Source: G963677915 sp963677915 (GTDB taxonomy: Bacteria; Bacillota; Clostridia; Lachnospirales; Vallitaleaceae). From it: a stretch of DNA of 64,000 bases. The DNA lies in the NCBI GenBank assembly GCA_963677915.2, contig CAXXGE010000033.1:1-64000 (forward strand), written 5' to 3'. Made by a program: the position numbers and the translations under genes. The notes beneath the pieces are model-generated. The model was given only the letters and a program-made list of their open reading frames with translations. It had not been told where the DNA came from and did no database searches. Of the stretch, positions 7,078 to 15,024 are shown piece by piece (position 1 is the first letter of the stretch; the number at the start of each line of letters is the position of its first letter).

Positions 7078-9303
7078 ATGAACAAATACGATACACTCAA
7101 TCCAATGCAACTGAAAGCTGTAAAACACTCTGAAGGCCCCCTTCTGCTGCTGGCTGGTGCCGGATCAGGAAAGACCAGGGTGCTGACCCATCGTGTCGCC
7201 TATCTGATCGAGGAAAAAGGCGTTGCGCCGTGGAACATCATGGCCATCACCTTCACGAACAAGGCCGCCAGGGAAATGAAGGAACGGGTTGAAAAACTCG
7301 TCGGGACGGCAGATGTCTGGGTATCCACTTTCCACTCAAGCTGCGTTCGGATATTAAGAAGACATATCGACCTGATCGGCTACAGCACCAACTTTACAAT
7401 CTACGATTCCGACGACTCTAAGAAGTTGATTCGTGAATGCATGAAATCGCTTAATCTGGATCCCAAGTACTACAAGGAACGGGCCATATTATCGACCATC
7501 AGTTCAGCCAAGAACAAGATGCAGACGCCAGCAGAATTTCGTGCTGACAACGCAGGCGACTTTAGGGGCGATACCATTGGACGTCTTTACGAAATGTACC
7601 AGAGCCGTCTGAAAAAGAACAACGCACTTGACTTTGACGACCTACTAGTCAAAACTGTCGAGCTCATGCAGCTTCGTCCGGATGTGCTGGAACAGTATCA
7701 GAACAAGTTTAAATACATCATGGTCGACGAGTACCAGGATACCAACGGTGTCCAGTTCAAGCTGGTAAGCCTGTTGGCTCGCAAGCACAAGAACCTCTGT
7801 GTTGTAGGCGACGACGACCAGTCAATCTACCGTTTCAGGGGAGCGGATATCCGCAATATCCTGGATTTTGAAAAAGTGTTTCCCGATGCGACAGTCATCA
7901 AGCTGGAACAGAACTATCGATCCACCAAGACAATACTTGAAGCTGCCAACCAAGTCATCAAGAACAACGACAAGCGCAAAGCCAAAGCCCTTTGGACAGA
8001 CAAGCACCACGGCGAGCGCATCACGGTCAAGGACTGCAGCAACGACAAGGAAGAAGCCATTTTCATAACAGATACTATCGAGCACAGCATGAAGCATTTC
8101 GGCAGGCATTACAGCGACCACGCAATCCTTTACAGGACGAATGCCCAGTCCCGTGTGCTTGAGGAACGGCTTGTTTATGAGAACATTCCATACAGAATCT
8201 TCGGCGGCACGAACTTCTACGGACGCAAGGAAATCAAGGACGTGCTGGCGTACCTGAGAATTATCAACAACCCGACAGATGACATTTCCGTCAAAAGGAT
8301 CATCAACGTGCCAAGACGCGGGATCGGCAACTCGACCATCGAGCATCTGAGCGAAATCGGAGAAGCGGCGGATCTCAGTTTCTTCCAGGCTGCAGAACAC
8401 ATTGGAGAGTTCCCTGACCTTAAAAGGGCCGTCAAGAAAGTGTCCGCCTTTACAGACATGGTGAATACGCTGAGAGAGAACCTTGAGGAGATGAAGCTGG
8501 TAGAGTTCATGAACGAAGTGCTGGATGTTTCCGGCTACATCAAGGATCTGAAAAAAGAAGACACGCTGGAAGCCCAGGGACGCATCGAGAACGTCGGTGA
8601 ACTTGTTTCGAAGATTGCCGAGTACGAAGCAGAGGCAGAAGAGCCGACACTGGCAGGATTCCTGGAGGACGTCTCCCTTGTTGCCGACATAGACAACTTT
8701 GACGAAAGCAGCGATGTGGTGGTTCTGATGACCCTGCACAGCGCCAAAGGCCTGGAGTTTCCGGTCGTATTTCTATCAGGTATGGAGGAAGGGCTCTTCC
8801 CGTCCTATATGTCCATTGGCAGCGATGACGATAGCGATATCGAAGAAGAACGCCGCCTGGCCTATGTGGGTATCACCCGGGCGCAGGAAAAGCTGTATAT
8901 CACCCATGCAAGGCAGAGGATGCTTAACGGCAGGACCATCGCCAACAAGCTGTCCCGTTTCGCTGAGGAGATCCCTATTGAACTCTGCCAGAACGATGAA
9001 GGCATGGCAGGGACGAGAACATCTGCGAGAGACCACAGCGTGGCACCGAGCAGGAGGGACAAGAGTTTCTTCAAGAAGCTCCCGTATCAGAACAAGCCAC
9101 ATACGGCAAAGCCGCTGCCGGTCAGCAAGCAGGCCGCCCTTGATTACGGGGTGGGCGACATGGTCAAACATATCCGGTTTGGTGTTGGACAAGTAACCGC
9201 CATTGAACCCGGAGGTGCGGACTATCAGGTCAGTGTGGAATTTCCGGGTGCCGGCAAAAAGAAATTGCTGGCAGGTTTATCAGGGCTGAAAAAAATGGTA
9301 TAA
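7078..9303 (+). CDS. pcrA: ATP-dependent DNA helicase PcrA
   Basis: A UvrD/PcrA-type superfamily 1A 3'-5' helicase used in repair and in clearing replication forks, 741 aa, the usual length. Motifs in order: Q motif LNPMQLKAVKH, Walker A LAGAGSGKTRVL (about residues 26-37), TFTNKAA, Walker B MVDEYQDTN (about 218), GDDDQSIYRFRGA, EQNYRS, TLHSAKGLEFPVVF and YVGITRAQEKLYITHA. The C-terminus has the Tudor-like RNAP-contact region (VGDMVKHIRFGVGQV). Start chosen after GGTGGAG. No pcrB or ligA follows, unlike the Bacillus order. Confidence 0.97.
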   Translation: MNKYDTLNPMQLKAVKHSEGPLLLLAGAGSGKTRVLTHRVAYLIEEKGVAPWNIMAITFTNKAAREMKERVEKLVGTADVWVSTFHSSCVRILRRHIDLIGYSTNFTIYDSDDSKKLIRECMKSLNLDPKYYKERAILSTISSAKNKMQTPAEFRADNAGDFRGDTIGRLYEMYQSRLKKNNALDFDDLLVKTVELMQLRPDVLEQYQNKFKYIMVDEYQDTNGVQFKLVSLLARKHKNLCVVGDDDQSIYRFRGADIRNILDFEKVFPDATVIKLEQNYRSTKTILEAANQVIKNNDKRKAKALWTDKHHGERITVKDCSNDKEEAIFITDTIEHSMKHFGRHYSDHAILYRTNAQSRVLEERLVYENIPYRIFGGTNFYGRKEIKDVLAYLRIINNPTDDISVKRIINVPRRGIGNSTIEHLSEIGEAADLSFFQAAEHIGEFPDLKRAVKKVSAFTDMVNTLRENLEEMKLVEFMNEVLDVSGYIKDLKKEDTLEAQGRIENVGELVSKIAEYEAEAEEPTLAGFLEDVSLVADIDNFDESSDVVVLMTLHSAKGLEFPVVFLSGMEEGLFPSYMSIGSDDDSDIEEERRLAYVGITRAQEKLYITHARQRMLNGRTIANKLSRFAEEIPIELCQNDEGMAGTRTSARDHSVAPSRRDKSFFKKLPYQNKPHTAKPLPVSKQAALDYGVGDMVKHIRFGVGQVTAIEPGGADYQVSVEFPGAGKKKLLAGLSGLKKMV

Positions 9304-9349
9304 TATAGTAAAACCTGCAACAACATTTTATAAAGGAGGGTGAGCGTTT

Positions 9350-9658
9350 ATGTTTGACCGTTTACGTAGAGAGGACTTGATCAGTGTGGAACACCTGAAT
9401 GACTTGCTTAAGAAGATGAACATGAAGCAGGTGCCAGTCAAGAAAAAAAGAAGTACAGTTTGGCTGGCAGTATTGATTGTTCTTCTGAGTGTTGCCGGCA
9501 TCGGCTACGCCGTCTATAAGTACTTCTTTGCTATCGAGGACGATTTCGAAGACTTCGACGAATACGACGAGGACTTCGAGGATATCGATTATGAGGAAGA
9601 AGAGGAAGTAGAAGCAGACGAAGAAGAGGAAACTGAAGAGGAAGAAGAAAAAGAATAG
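9350..9658 (+). CDS. Small membrane protein with very acidic tail
   Basis: A 102-aa protein without a recognised family. An N-terminal amphipathic stretch of about 35 residues is followed by a basic run (KKKRS), one membrane helix (about residues 38-59, STVWLAVLIVLLSVAG) and a C-terminal tail of about 38 residues made almost wholly of Glu and Asp. The positive-inside rule would put the N-terminus in the cytoplasm and the acidic tail outside. Strong ribosome site AAAGGAGGGTG. It lies between pcrA and rlmD and may share their transcript. Function unknown. Confidence 0.8.
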   Translation: MFDRLRREDLISVEHLNDLLKKMNMKQVPVKKKRSTVWLAVLIVLLSVAGIGYAVYKYFFAIEDDFEDFDEYDEDFEDIDYEEEEEVEADEEEETEEEEEKE

Positions 9659-9672
9659 CATTTCAGAAGGCG

Positions 9673-9698
9673 GGGTTGACGCAAGTCGACCCTGTTTT
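9673..9698 (+). terminator. Weak hairpin between the acidic protein gene and rlmD
   Basis: GGGTTGAC (9673-9680) and GTCGACCC (9685-9692) pair with one mismatch around GCAA, followed by TGTTTT. A weak or leaky terminator at best. Confidence 0.35.
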
Positions 9699-9715
9699 GA
9701 CGTAGAGGTATAATA

Positions 9716-11071
9716 ATGAAAAAAGGTGATAAGGTAGAAGGTATCGTTGAATCGGTGTCTTTTCCGAACAAAGGAACTGTCATGGTGGACGGCATAAAAG
9801 TGACAGTGAAAAATACAATCGAAGGACAAAAGATAAAAGCGGTTGTCAACAAAAAGCGCAAGGGAAAAGTCGAGGCAAGGCTACAGGAAGTAACCGAGAA
9901 ATCCCCAGAGGAGACCGATGCACCGTGCAAGGACTTTGGAACTTGTGGCGGATGTCTCTACCAGTCGCTGCCCCATGCATTGCAGCTGGAAATGAAGGAA
10001 CGACAGGTGAAGGAACTACTGTCGGACTATGGCATCGACAACTGCTACGAGGGTATCACGCCAAGTCCCAGGGTGTTCGGCTACAGGAACAAGATGGAGT
10101 ACTCTTTCGGCGATCCCTGCATGGATGGCCCGCTGACGTTGGGTCTCCACAAAAGAGGCAGCATCTATGACATTGTGGAAACTGACGCGTGCCAGCTGGT
10201 GCATGAAGATTTCAACAGAATATTGTCTGCTGTTCTTAGATATTTCAAAGAGCGGAATACACCCTTTTACCATAAACGAACCCATGAGGGCGTCCTTAGG
10301 CATCTGGTTCTCAGGCAGGGTGTCAAGACACATCAACTGCTGATCAACCTTGTGACTTCGTCTCAACACGAGCTGGAGCTGGGTGGCCTTGTTACGGTAT
10401 TGACTGAGCTCAATCTGGATAACAAGATAGCGGGCATTGTCCACACCATCAACGACCAGATTGCCGACGCCGTGAAGGTGGACGATATGAAGCTGCTCTA
10501 TGGCGAGCCCCATTTCTACGAAGAGATTCTGGGGTTGCTTTTCAAGATATCGCCGTTCTCTTTCTTCCAGACCAATACGCTGGGAGCCGAGAGACTGTAT
10601 AGCATAGTTCGGGACTATGTAGGTGATATCGATGACAAGGTGGTCTATGACCTGTATTCCGGTACGGGTACAATCACCCAGATGCTTGCGGCGGTTGCGA
10701 AAAAGGCTGTCGGTGTGGAAATCGTGGAAGAGGCCGTGGAAGCCGCCAAGGTGAATGCGGAACTGAACGATTTGGATAACTGCGAGTTCATTGCAGGCGA
10801 CGTGCTGAAGGTGCTCGATGATCTGACGGCCAGGCCGGATGCTATCATCCTTGACCCTCCTAGGGAAGGCATCCACCCGAAGGCATTGCAGAAGATTATC
10901 GATTATGGTGTGGACATGATAGTCTATGTGTCCTGCAAGCCGACATCGCTGGCAAATGATTTGAGAGCGTTCATTGACGCTGGGTATCAGGTCGAAAGAT
11001 GGGCATTGATGGACATGTTCCCGCATACGACTCACGTGGAGACGGTCGTATTGATAACAAAGGTAAAATAA
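9716..11071 (+). CDS. rlmD: 23S rRNA (uracil-C5)-methyltransferase RlmD/RlmCD type
   Basis: SAM-dependent methylation of uracil C5 in 23S rRNA. 451 aa. Order: N-terminal TRAM domain (about residues 1-60), iron-sulphur cysteines CKDFGTCGGC (about 70-79), Rossmann motif DLYSGTGTITQML, DPPREGIHPKAL, and the catalytic Cys in YVSCKPTSLANDL. The C-terminal MFPHTTHVETVVLI is typical. Bacillota homologues often modify both U747 and U1939, so RlmCD is possible. Ribosome site AGAGGT. It is the last core gene before the accessory region. Confidence 0.93.
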   Translation: MKKGDKVEGIVESVSFPNKGTVMVDGIKVTVKNTIEGQKIKAVVNKKRKGKVEARLQEVTEKSPEETDAPCKDFGTCGGCLYQSLPHALQLEMKERQVKELLSDYGIDNCYEGITPSPRVFGYRNKMEYSFGDPCMDGPLTLGLHKRGSIYDIVETDACQLVHEDFNRILSAVLRYFKERNTPFYHKRTHEGVLRHLVLRQGVKTHQLLINLVTSSQHELELGGLVTVLTELNLDNKIAGIVHTINDQIADAVKVDDMKLLYGEPHFYEEILGLLFKISPFSFFQTNTLGAERLYSIVRDYVGDIDDKVVYDLYSGTGTITQMLAAVAKKAVGVEIVEEAVEAAKVNAELNDLDNCEFIAGDVLKVLDDLTARPDAIILDPPREGIHPKALQKIIDYGVDMIVYVSCKPTSLANDLRAFIDAGYQVERWALMDMFPHTTHVETVVLITKVK

Positions 11072-11096
11072 CTTAAGCCTAGAAAGGCTTGATATG

Positions 11097-11149
11097 AGGG
11101 GTTTTGAGGATTTGGAGAATTTTTCCAGGGCTTCAAAATCTCTTTTTTG
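11097..11149 (+). terminator. Putative terminator after rlmD
   Basis: An imperfect stem pairs the TTTTGAGGATTTGGA region with TCCAGGGCTTCAAAA, followed by TCTCTTTTTTG. A TATAAT at 11153-11158 just beyond could be the -10 of the next gene, but no good -35 is seen. Nothing else is recognised in the 229-bp gap 11072-11300. Confidence 0.5.
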
Positions 11150-11300
11150 TAGTATAATGGTAACATGTCATAGGGGCCTGATTCAGGGCGTAGACTGCGA
11201 GTTAGATATTGACCTATTGGTAGAGAGCAGGTTAGATGTTGAAATTTGCGAGTGGTCGAGATAGATATAAAGAAATAGTGTAGGGAGGGAGGAACACCAT

Positions 11301-12158
11301 ATGGTAAGTGATGATAATCAACTTGGAAAAAACATCCAACATTTACGAAAAATGTATGGAGAGACACTAAACGATTTAGGTAAGGTTATTACTTTTGGAA
11401 AATCAACGGTGAAAGATTTTGAAAGTGGACGTAGGAAACCAGATATTAAAACGCTTAATAAAATTGCTAAGCATTATGGTAAAACAGTTGATGAGTTAAT
11501 GTCTACAGACTTAACTGAGCTTAATGAAGTGAAAATGGAAGCAAATTCCATTAACGATATGGTGAATTTGTTCCAGATAATTTTACCTTTGTTCTATTCT
11601 GAAGACGCAATAAAAAATGCGAAATTTGAAAAGGGGTATAAATATTGTAGGAGGATAGTGGAAAGCTGTTTTAACGGTCAAGAGCTTAGAGGAACAATAA
11701 TCGTTGATGCTTTTCAAGCTTATGCTGACGCTGCGGAAGAAATTGATAGCCCTGAAATAGTTGCTAATTTGATGTGGACAATTTTTGTTTTGTGGACACA
11801 GATAATAGATGTAAAGGAAATGCGATCATGGCAGTCTAAATTGTTGTCAAATGGGTTCGATATTAAGGACTATATGAATATGAGGGAGAATGAGAGTGAT
11901 GAAGTAAAGGAAAAGAAACTAGCTTTCGTTTCTGATTTTGATGAAATTATTATTAGAATCATTAAGACACTAAAATCTGATCTCAAATGGGCTGATTTAG
12001 GCGATTACTATATTGCATTGAAATATGTAATGGCGATGGTTGATTCAGATCTTTCTCCTGAAATGAGTTCGGCAGCAGGCATGCAGATGATGATGACTTT
12101 CGCAAAAATTGGAAATCCGCACGCTTTAAACTTCATCAAGACATCTCTTTTTGCATAA
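11301..12158 (+). CDS. XRE-family transcriptional regulator
   Basis: A 285-aa protein. An N-terminal Cro/C1-type helix-turn-helix spans about residues 8-65 (NIQHLRKMYGETLNDLGKVI, GKSTVKDFESGRRKPDIKTL), ending in the usual KTVDELM. The remaining 220 residues are helical with no domain I can name. Strong ribosome site GGGAGGGAGG. It is AT-rich compared with rlmD and marks the start of accessory DNA. It could be an element or phage repressor, or an unrelated regulator with a sensor half. Confidence 0.75.
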   Translation: MVSDDNQLGKNIQHLRKMYGETLNDLGKVITFGKSTVKDFESGRRKPDIKTLNKIAKHYGKTVDELMSTDLTELNEVKMEANSINDMVNLFQIILPLFYSEDAIKNAKFEKGYKYCRRIVESCFNGQELRGTIIVDAFQAYADAAEEIDSPEIVANLMWTIFVLWTQIIDVKEMRSWQSKLLSNGFDIKDYMNMRENESDEVKEKKLAFVSDFDEIIIRIIKTLKSDLKWADLGDYYIALKYVMAMVDSDLSPEMSSAAGMQMMMTFAKIGNPHALNFIKTSLFA

Positions 12159-12164
12159 GTGGTG

Positions 12165-12204
12165 CGCTTTCTATTGTAGTTATATAGAAAGCGTTATTTT
12201 TTTG
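12165..12204 (+). terminator. Rho-independent terminator after the XRE gene
   Basis: CGCTTTCTAT (12165-12174) pairs perfectly with ATAGAAAGCG (12184-12193), followed by TTATTTTTTT. Confidence 0.85.
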
Positions 12205-12247
12205 TTCGCGTATCGCGAACTTCCTTCTAACATAAAGCATGTATAAT
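12204..12247 (+). promoter_or_regulatory. Palindromic operator over a promoter
   Basis: A perfect palindrome GTTCGCG-TAT-CGCGAAC (12204-12220) overlaps the expected -35 position of a promoter whose -10 is TATAAT at 12242-12247, upstream of the small gene at 12280. The neighbouring XRE protein is a candidate binder (inference). Confidence 0.55.
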
Positions 12248-12279
12248 TGAATTAAAGAAGCGAAGGGAGGAACTTGTTT

Positions 12280-12723
12280 ATGGATGAACAAAAAAAAGGT
12301 TTTATAGACTGGATCAAGGCACATAAAAAGGAACTCATTATTGCAGGAATCAGTATTGCTACTTTGACAGGAATCATTCTCTGTATTAAGAATCGTGCTT
12401 CAATTGAAGCGCTTTGGAAATCACTAATTGGTGCAATAGAAGAATCATCTGCTGTGATGCCAAAAGTATCCCATTTGAATATTGAAAAGATCGAACAGAC
12501 AACTGTCACTGTTCCAAGTGTTATCATACCAACTGATATTAACGCAATAAACACGACTAGGACTTTTCAGCACCCTTTTGAAGTAAGCGATCATATAAGA
12601 AATTTGCATACAGGATGGAGTGCCTCAGCAGAGAAACTTGCAGAAGCAAAAGCTATGGGAATCGTTCTTTTGCCAGGCCAGACCTTGGTGGGCACATATA
12701 CAAAGGGAGGTGTAGCAGCATGA
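12280..12723 (+). CDS. Hypothetical membrane-anchored protein
   Basis: A 147-aa protein not recognised. A charged N-terminus (MDEQKKGFIDWIKAHKKE) precedes one membrane helix (about residues 19-37, LIIAGISIATLTGIILCI); the rest is soluble and ends LLPGQTLVGTYTKGG. ATG at 12280 is chosen because GGGAGG lies 9 nt upstream. It overlaps the next ORF by 4 bp (ATGA), so the two are co-translated. AT-rich, accessory. Confidence 0.7.
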   Translation: MDEQKKGFIDWIKAHKKELIIAGISIATLTGIILCIKNRASIEALWKSLIGAIEESSAVMPKVSHLNIEKIEQTTVTVPSVIIPTDINAINTTRTFQHPFEVSDHIRNLHTGWSASAEKLAEAKAMGIVLLPGQTLVGTYTKGGVAA

Positions 12724-13042
12724 GTTTGAAAGATCTACTCAATAATCTTGCCAAAGGTGTGTATGACGGGAAGTATATCGATAACGAAGAACATGGGGTG
12801 TCGTGGGGCTTTTTCATTGATAAAGGAACCCCCGTGCAATATCGCGAGGGCAAAGCAAATTCTTCAATGGAAAAGAGAATGAGCGTATACCTGGGAAACG
12901 GACAGAAGAACGATTTGACACAGATGAGAAAAAAGACGCTTTCTTTAAGAAATATGGGTATCTTCGCGATATGTTTGAAAATCATCCCGAAGTGATGGAT
13001 TATAGTCGCGAATACTACGAAAAAAGAAAAAAAATTAAATAA
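12720..13042 (+). pseudogene. Small hypothetical gene with a probable frameshift
   Basis: The frame opened by ATG at 12720 reads MSLKDLLNNLAKGVYDGKY through GVSWGFFIDKGTPVQYREGK and stops at 12995. From about 12870 the -1 frame reads a more convincing tail: ERIPGKRTEERFDTDE, then KKDAFFKKYGYLRDMFENHP, ending at TAA 13040-13042. Inserting one A in the A4 run of GGAAAAGAG joins the two into a 107-aa protein. It may be a true frameshift or a homopolymer sequencing error. No family recognised. Confidence 0.55.
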
Positions 13043-13110
13043 ATCTCCTTTCAATAGATTCAGGCCACCTGCTGGAATAGAAAACCAACAGATGGCTTGA
13101 TCTATTTACC

Positions 13111-14673
13111 CTAAATGTCTATGTTAATGCCGGCTTTAAATTCAACAATGACCTTGCCTTCGTGGACTGTAAACTTCTCAATAAGTCGTCTAACCAACTG
13201 CTCATCGTAGTTGATAATTGATGTGGGCTGATCCTGAAGAAAGGCTTTCATTTCATTCAGTCGGTTTTTCAGCTCATCCTTATTAGCATTTTCTACTAGA
13301 AGCTTTTGCTTTTCATCCCGTAGCCGATAAATTTCGTCAGTGACATCATCATAGTCAGATTTGGAGTTGGCTAACTTCAGAAGCTCAGTCTGCAGTTCTA
13401 TAAGGCGTTCATCGATATTGGCAAGCCTTGAATCACTTCCATGAGAGACAGCTGCCTCGATGTTCTCTTGAAGAGTTGAGAGAAACGTATCTCTATTGCT
13501 CAAGGTTTCATTGATGGCTTTAATACAAATCTGCTCAAGGTCTGGTTCAGCAATAGTTCGTGCGTCGCAGAAGAGGCCGGTGTTTTGAAGTCGACTGACA
13601 CAGCGCCAGACTATGGATTTCTTCCCACGATTGTTCCAATGGACCCTTCGGTAGATTTCGCCGCAGGTACCGCAATAGACGATATTGGAGAAAACATGAT
13701 TGCTGCTGAAGTTTCGTTTTAAGCCGGGCTTGTCTTTATGGACGTTGCGTCGTCGAACCATTTCTTCTTGGACCTGCATGAATATTTCACGCGGAATAAT
13801 GGCTTCATGGCTGTTTTCGACATAGTACTGTGGCATCAGGCCGTTATTCTTAACTCTCCTCTTGGTGAGAAAGTCGACAGTATATGTCTTCTGGAGAAGC
13901 GCATCGCCAATGTATTTTTCATTTCGCAGTATTTGGTTGATGTTGCTGGTGTGCCACTTTTCTCGCCCAGCGCCGTTCAAGATACCGTCAGCTTCCAGAC
14001 CACGTTTGATTTTTAGCATGCTGGCGCCTTCAAGGTATTCACGGTAAATACGCTTGATGATCTCAGCCTCTTCAGGGACAATGACCAATTTCTTGTTTTC
14101 GTCCTTGGTGTAGCCAAGAAACCATTTACAGTTGACCTGGATTTCACCTTGCTGGTATCGGTATTGTAGGCCCATTTTGACATTCTGGCTTAAGGATTGG
14201 CTTTCCTGTTGAGCTAGAGAGGCCATGATGGTTAGCATGACTTCCCCCTTGGAGTCTAACGAATTTATGTTTTCCTTTTCGAAGAATACGGCTATATTCT
14301 TTTCCTTGAGTTGCCGGACATATTTAAGACAGTCCAAGGTGTTGCGGGCAAACCGGCTGATGGACTTTGTAATTACCATTTCAATATTGCCGGACATGCA
14401 CTCATCGATCATCCGATTGAATTCTTCCCGCTTTTTAGTATTGGTTCCGGAGATGCCGTCATCTGCAAAAATACCTGCTAAATGCCACTCGGGATGACTG
14501 CTGATGTAATTGGTGTAATGCTCAACTTGAGCTTCATAGCTGGAAGCCTGCTCTTCGGTGTCTGTAGAAACACGGCAGTAAGCAGCGACCTTCAGCTTTG
14601 GTTTCTCATCGTCTTTATGCTTGCGTGTATGCTTTCTTGGGGGAATCACGGTAACATTCTTATTCACTTCCAT
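13111..14673 (-). CDS. Large serine recombinase (intact)
   Basis: A site-specific recombinase of the serine integrase family, 520 aa. The resolvase domain (about 25-170) begins KVAAYCRVSTDTEEQ, where the Ser of RVST is the nucleophile, and includes ADDGISGTNTKKREEF and TKSISRFARNTLD. The recombinase domain (about 195-300) has the LRNEKYIGDALLQKTYTVD pattern. The zinc ribbon is YCGTCGEIYRRVHW (about 345), and a coiled coil follows at about 420-480. GAGGTG lies 7 nt before the ATG. Its start overlaps the IS-split partner, the second member of a trio that presumably integrated the prophage. This is the only intact recombinase here. Confidence 0.93.
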   Translation of the reverse strand: MEVNKNVTVIPPRKHTRKHKDDEKPKLKVAAYCRVSTDTEEQASSYEAQVEHYTNYISSHPEWHLAGIFADDGISGTNTKKREEFNRMIDECMSGNIEMVITKSISRFARNTLDCLKYVRQLKEKNIAVFFEKENINSLDSKGEVMLTIMASLAQQESQSLSQNVKMGLQYRYQQGEIQVNCKWFLGYTKDENKKLVIVPEEAEIIKRIYREYLEGASMLKIKRGLEADGILNGAGREKWHTSNINQILRNEKYIGDALLQKTYTVDFLTKRRVKNNGLMPQYYVENSHEAIIPREIFMQVQEEMVRRRNVHKDKPGLKRNFSSNHVFSNIVYCGTCGEIYRRVHWNNRGKKSIVWRCVSRLQNTGLFCDARTIAEPDLEQICIKAINETLSNRDTFLSTLQENIEAAVSHGSDSRLANIDERLIELQTELLKLANSKSDYDDVTDEIYRLRDEKQKLLVENANKDELKNRLNEMKAFLQDQPTSIINYDEQLVRRLIEKFTVHEGKVIVEFKAGINIDI

Positions 14674-15024
14674 TTGGGTTCACCTCGATTTCAATTAAAT
14701 TGTAGGCATATTCTGCCTTTTGGAATGGGTCCTCATATCGCTGAGTAATTTCATTCATGTGAAATGCGGTAGGATAGATGACTTCTTTTTTTGACTTGGG
14801 TTCTTGGATTCGGCCAAGTTTTTGAGCTCGTTGAAGTCTTTCAGCTTGGACTGCTTCGAATAGTTCGGTGTCAATAATTGCTGGATAGTAGTCGTCACCA
14901 ATATAGTGCTTGTTTCTAAGTAGTTTGCCGGCAACAGAATGAGTTGTGTTGATATTTGCTTTCTTTGCTGCACCGATTAGGGTATCGCCGGATAAGTACG
15001 ATTTATACAACACTTTGATTTTAT

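Noticed and set aside
7822..8739. Long open frame opposite pcrA
   Set aside because: Antisense shadow caused by codon bias of pcrA.
10016..11035. Long open frame opposite rlmD
   Set aside because: Antisense shadow of a clear methyltransferase gene; no start context and no recognisable domain.
11072..11300. tRNA gene or tRNA attachment site at the left edge of accessory DNA
   Set aside because: No cloverleaf or T-loop consensus is seen; no tRNA or rRNA gene is recognised in the window, and the att sites of the prophage could not be located.
12204..12220. LexA/SOS box
   Set aside because: The palindrome is GTTCGCG-TAT-CGCGAAC, with inverted orientation and spacing unlike the CGAAC-N4-GTTCG box.
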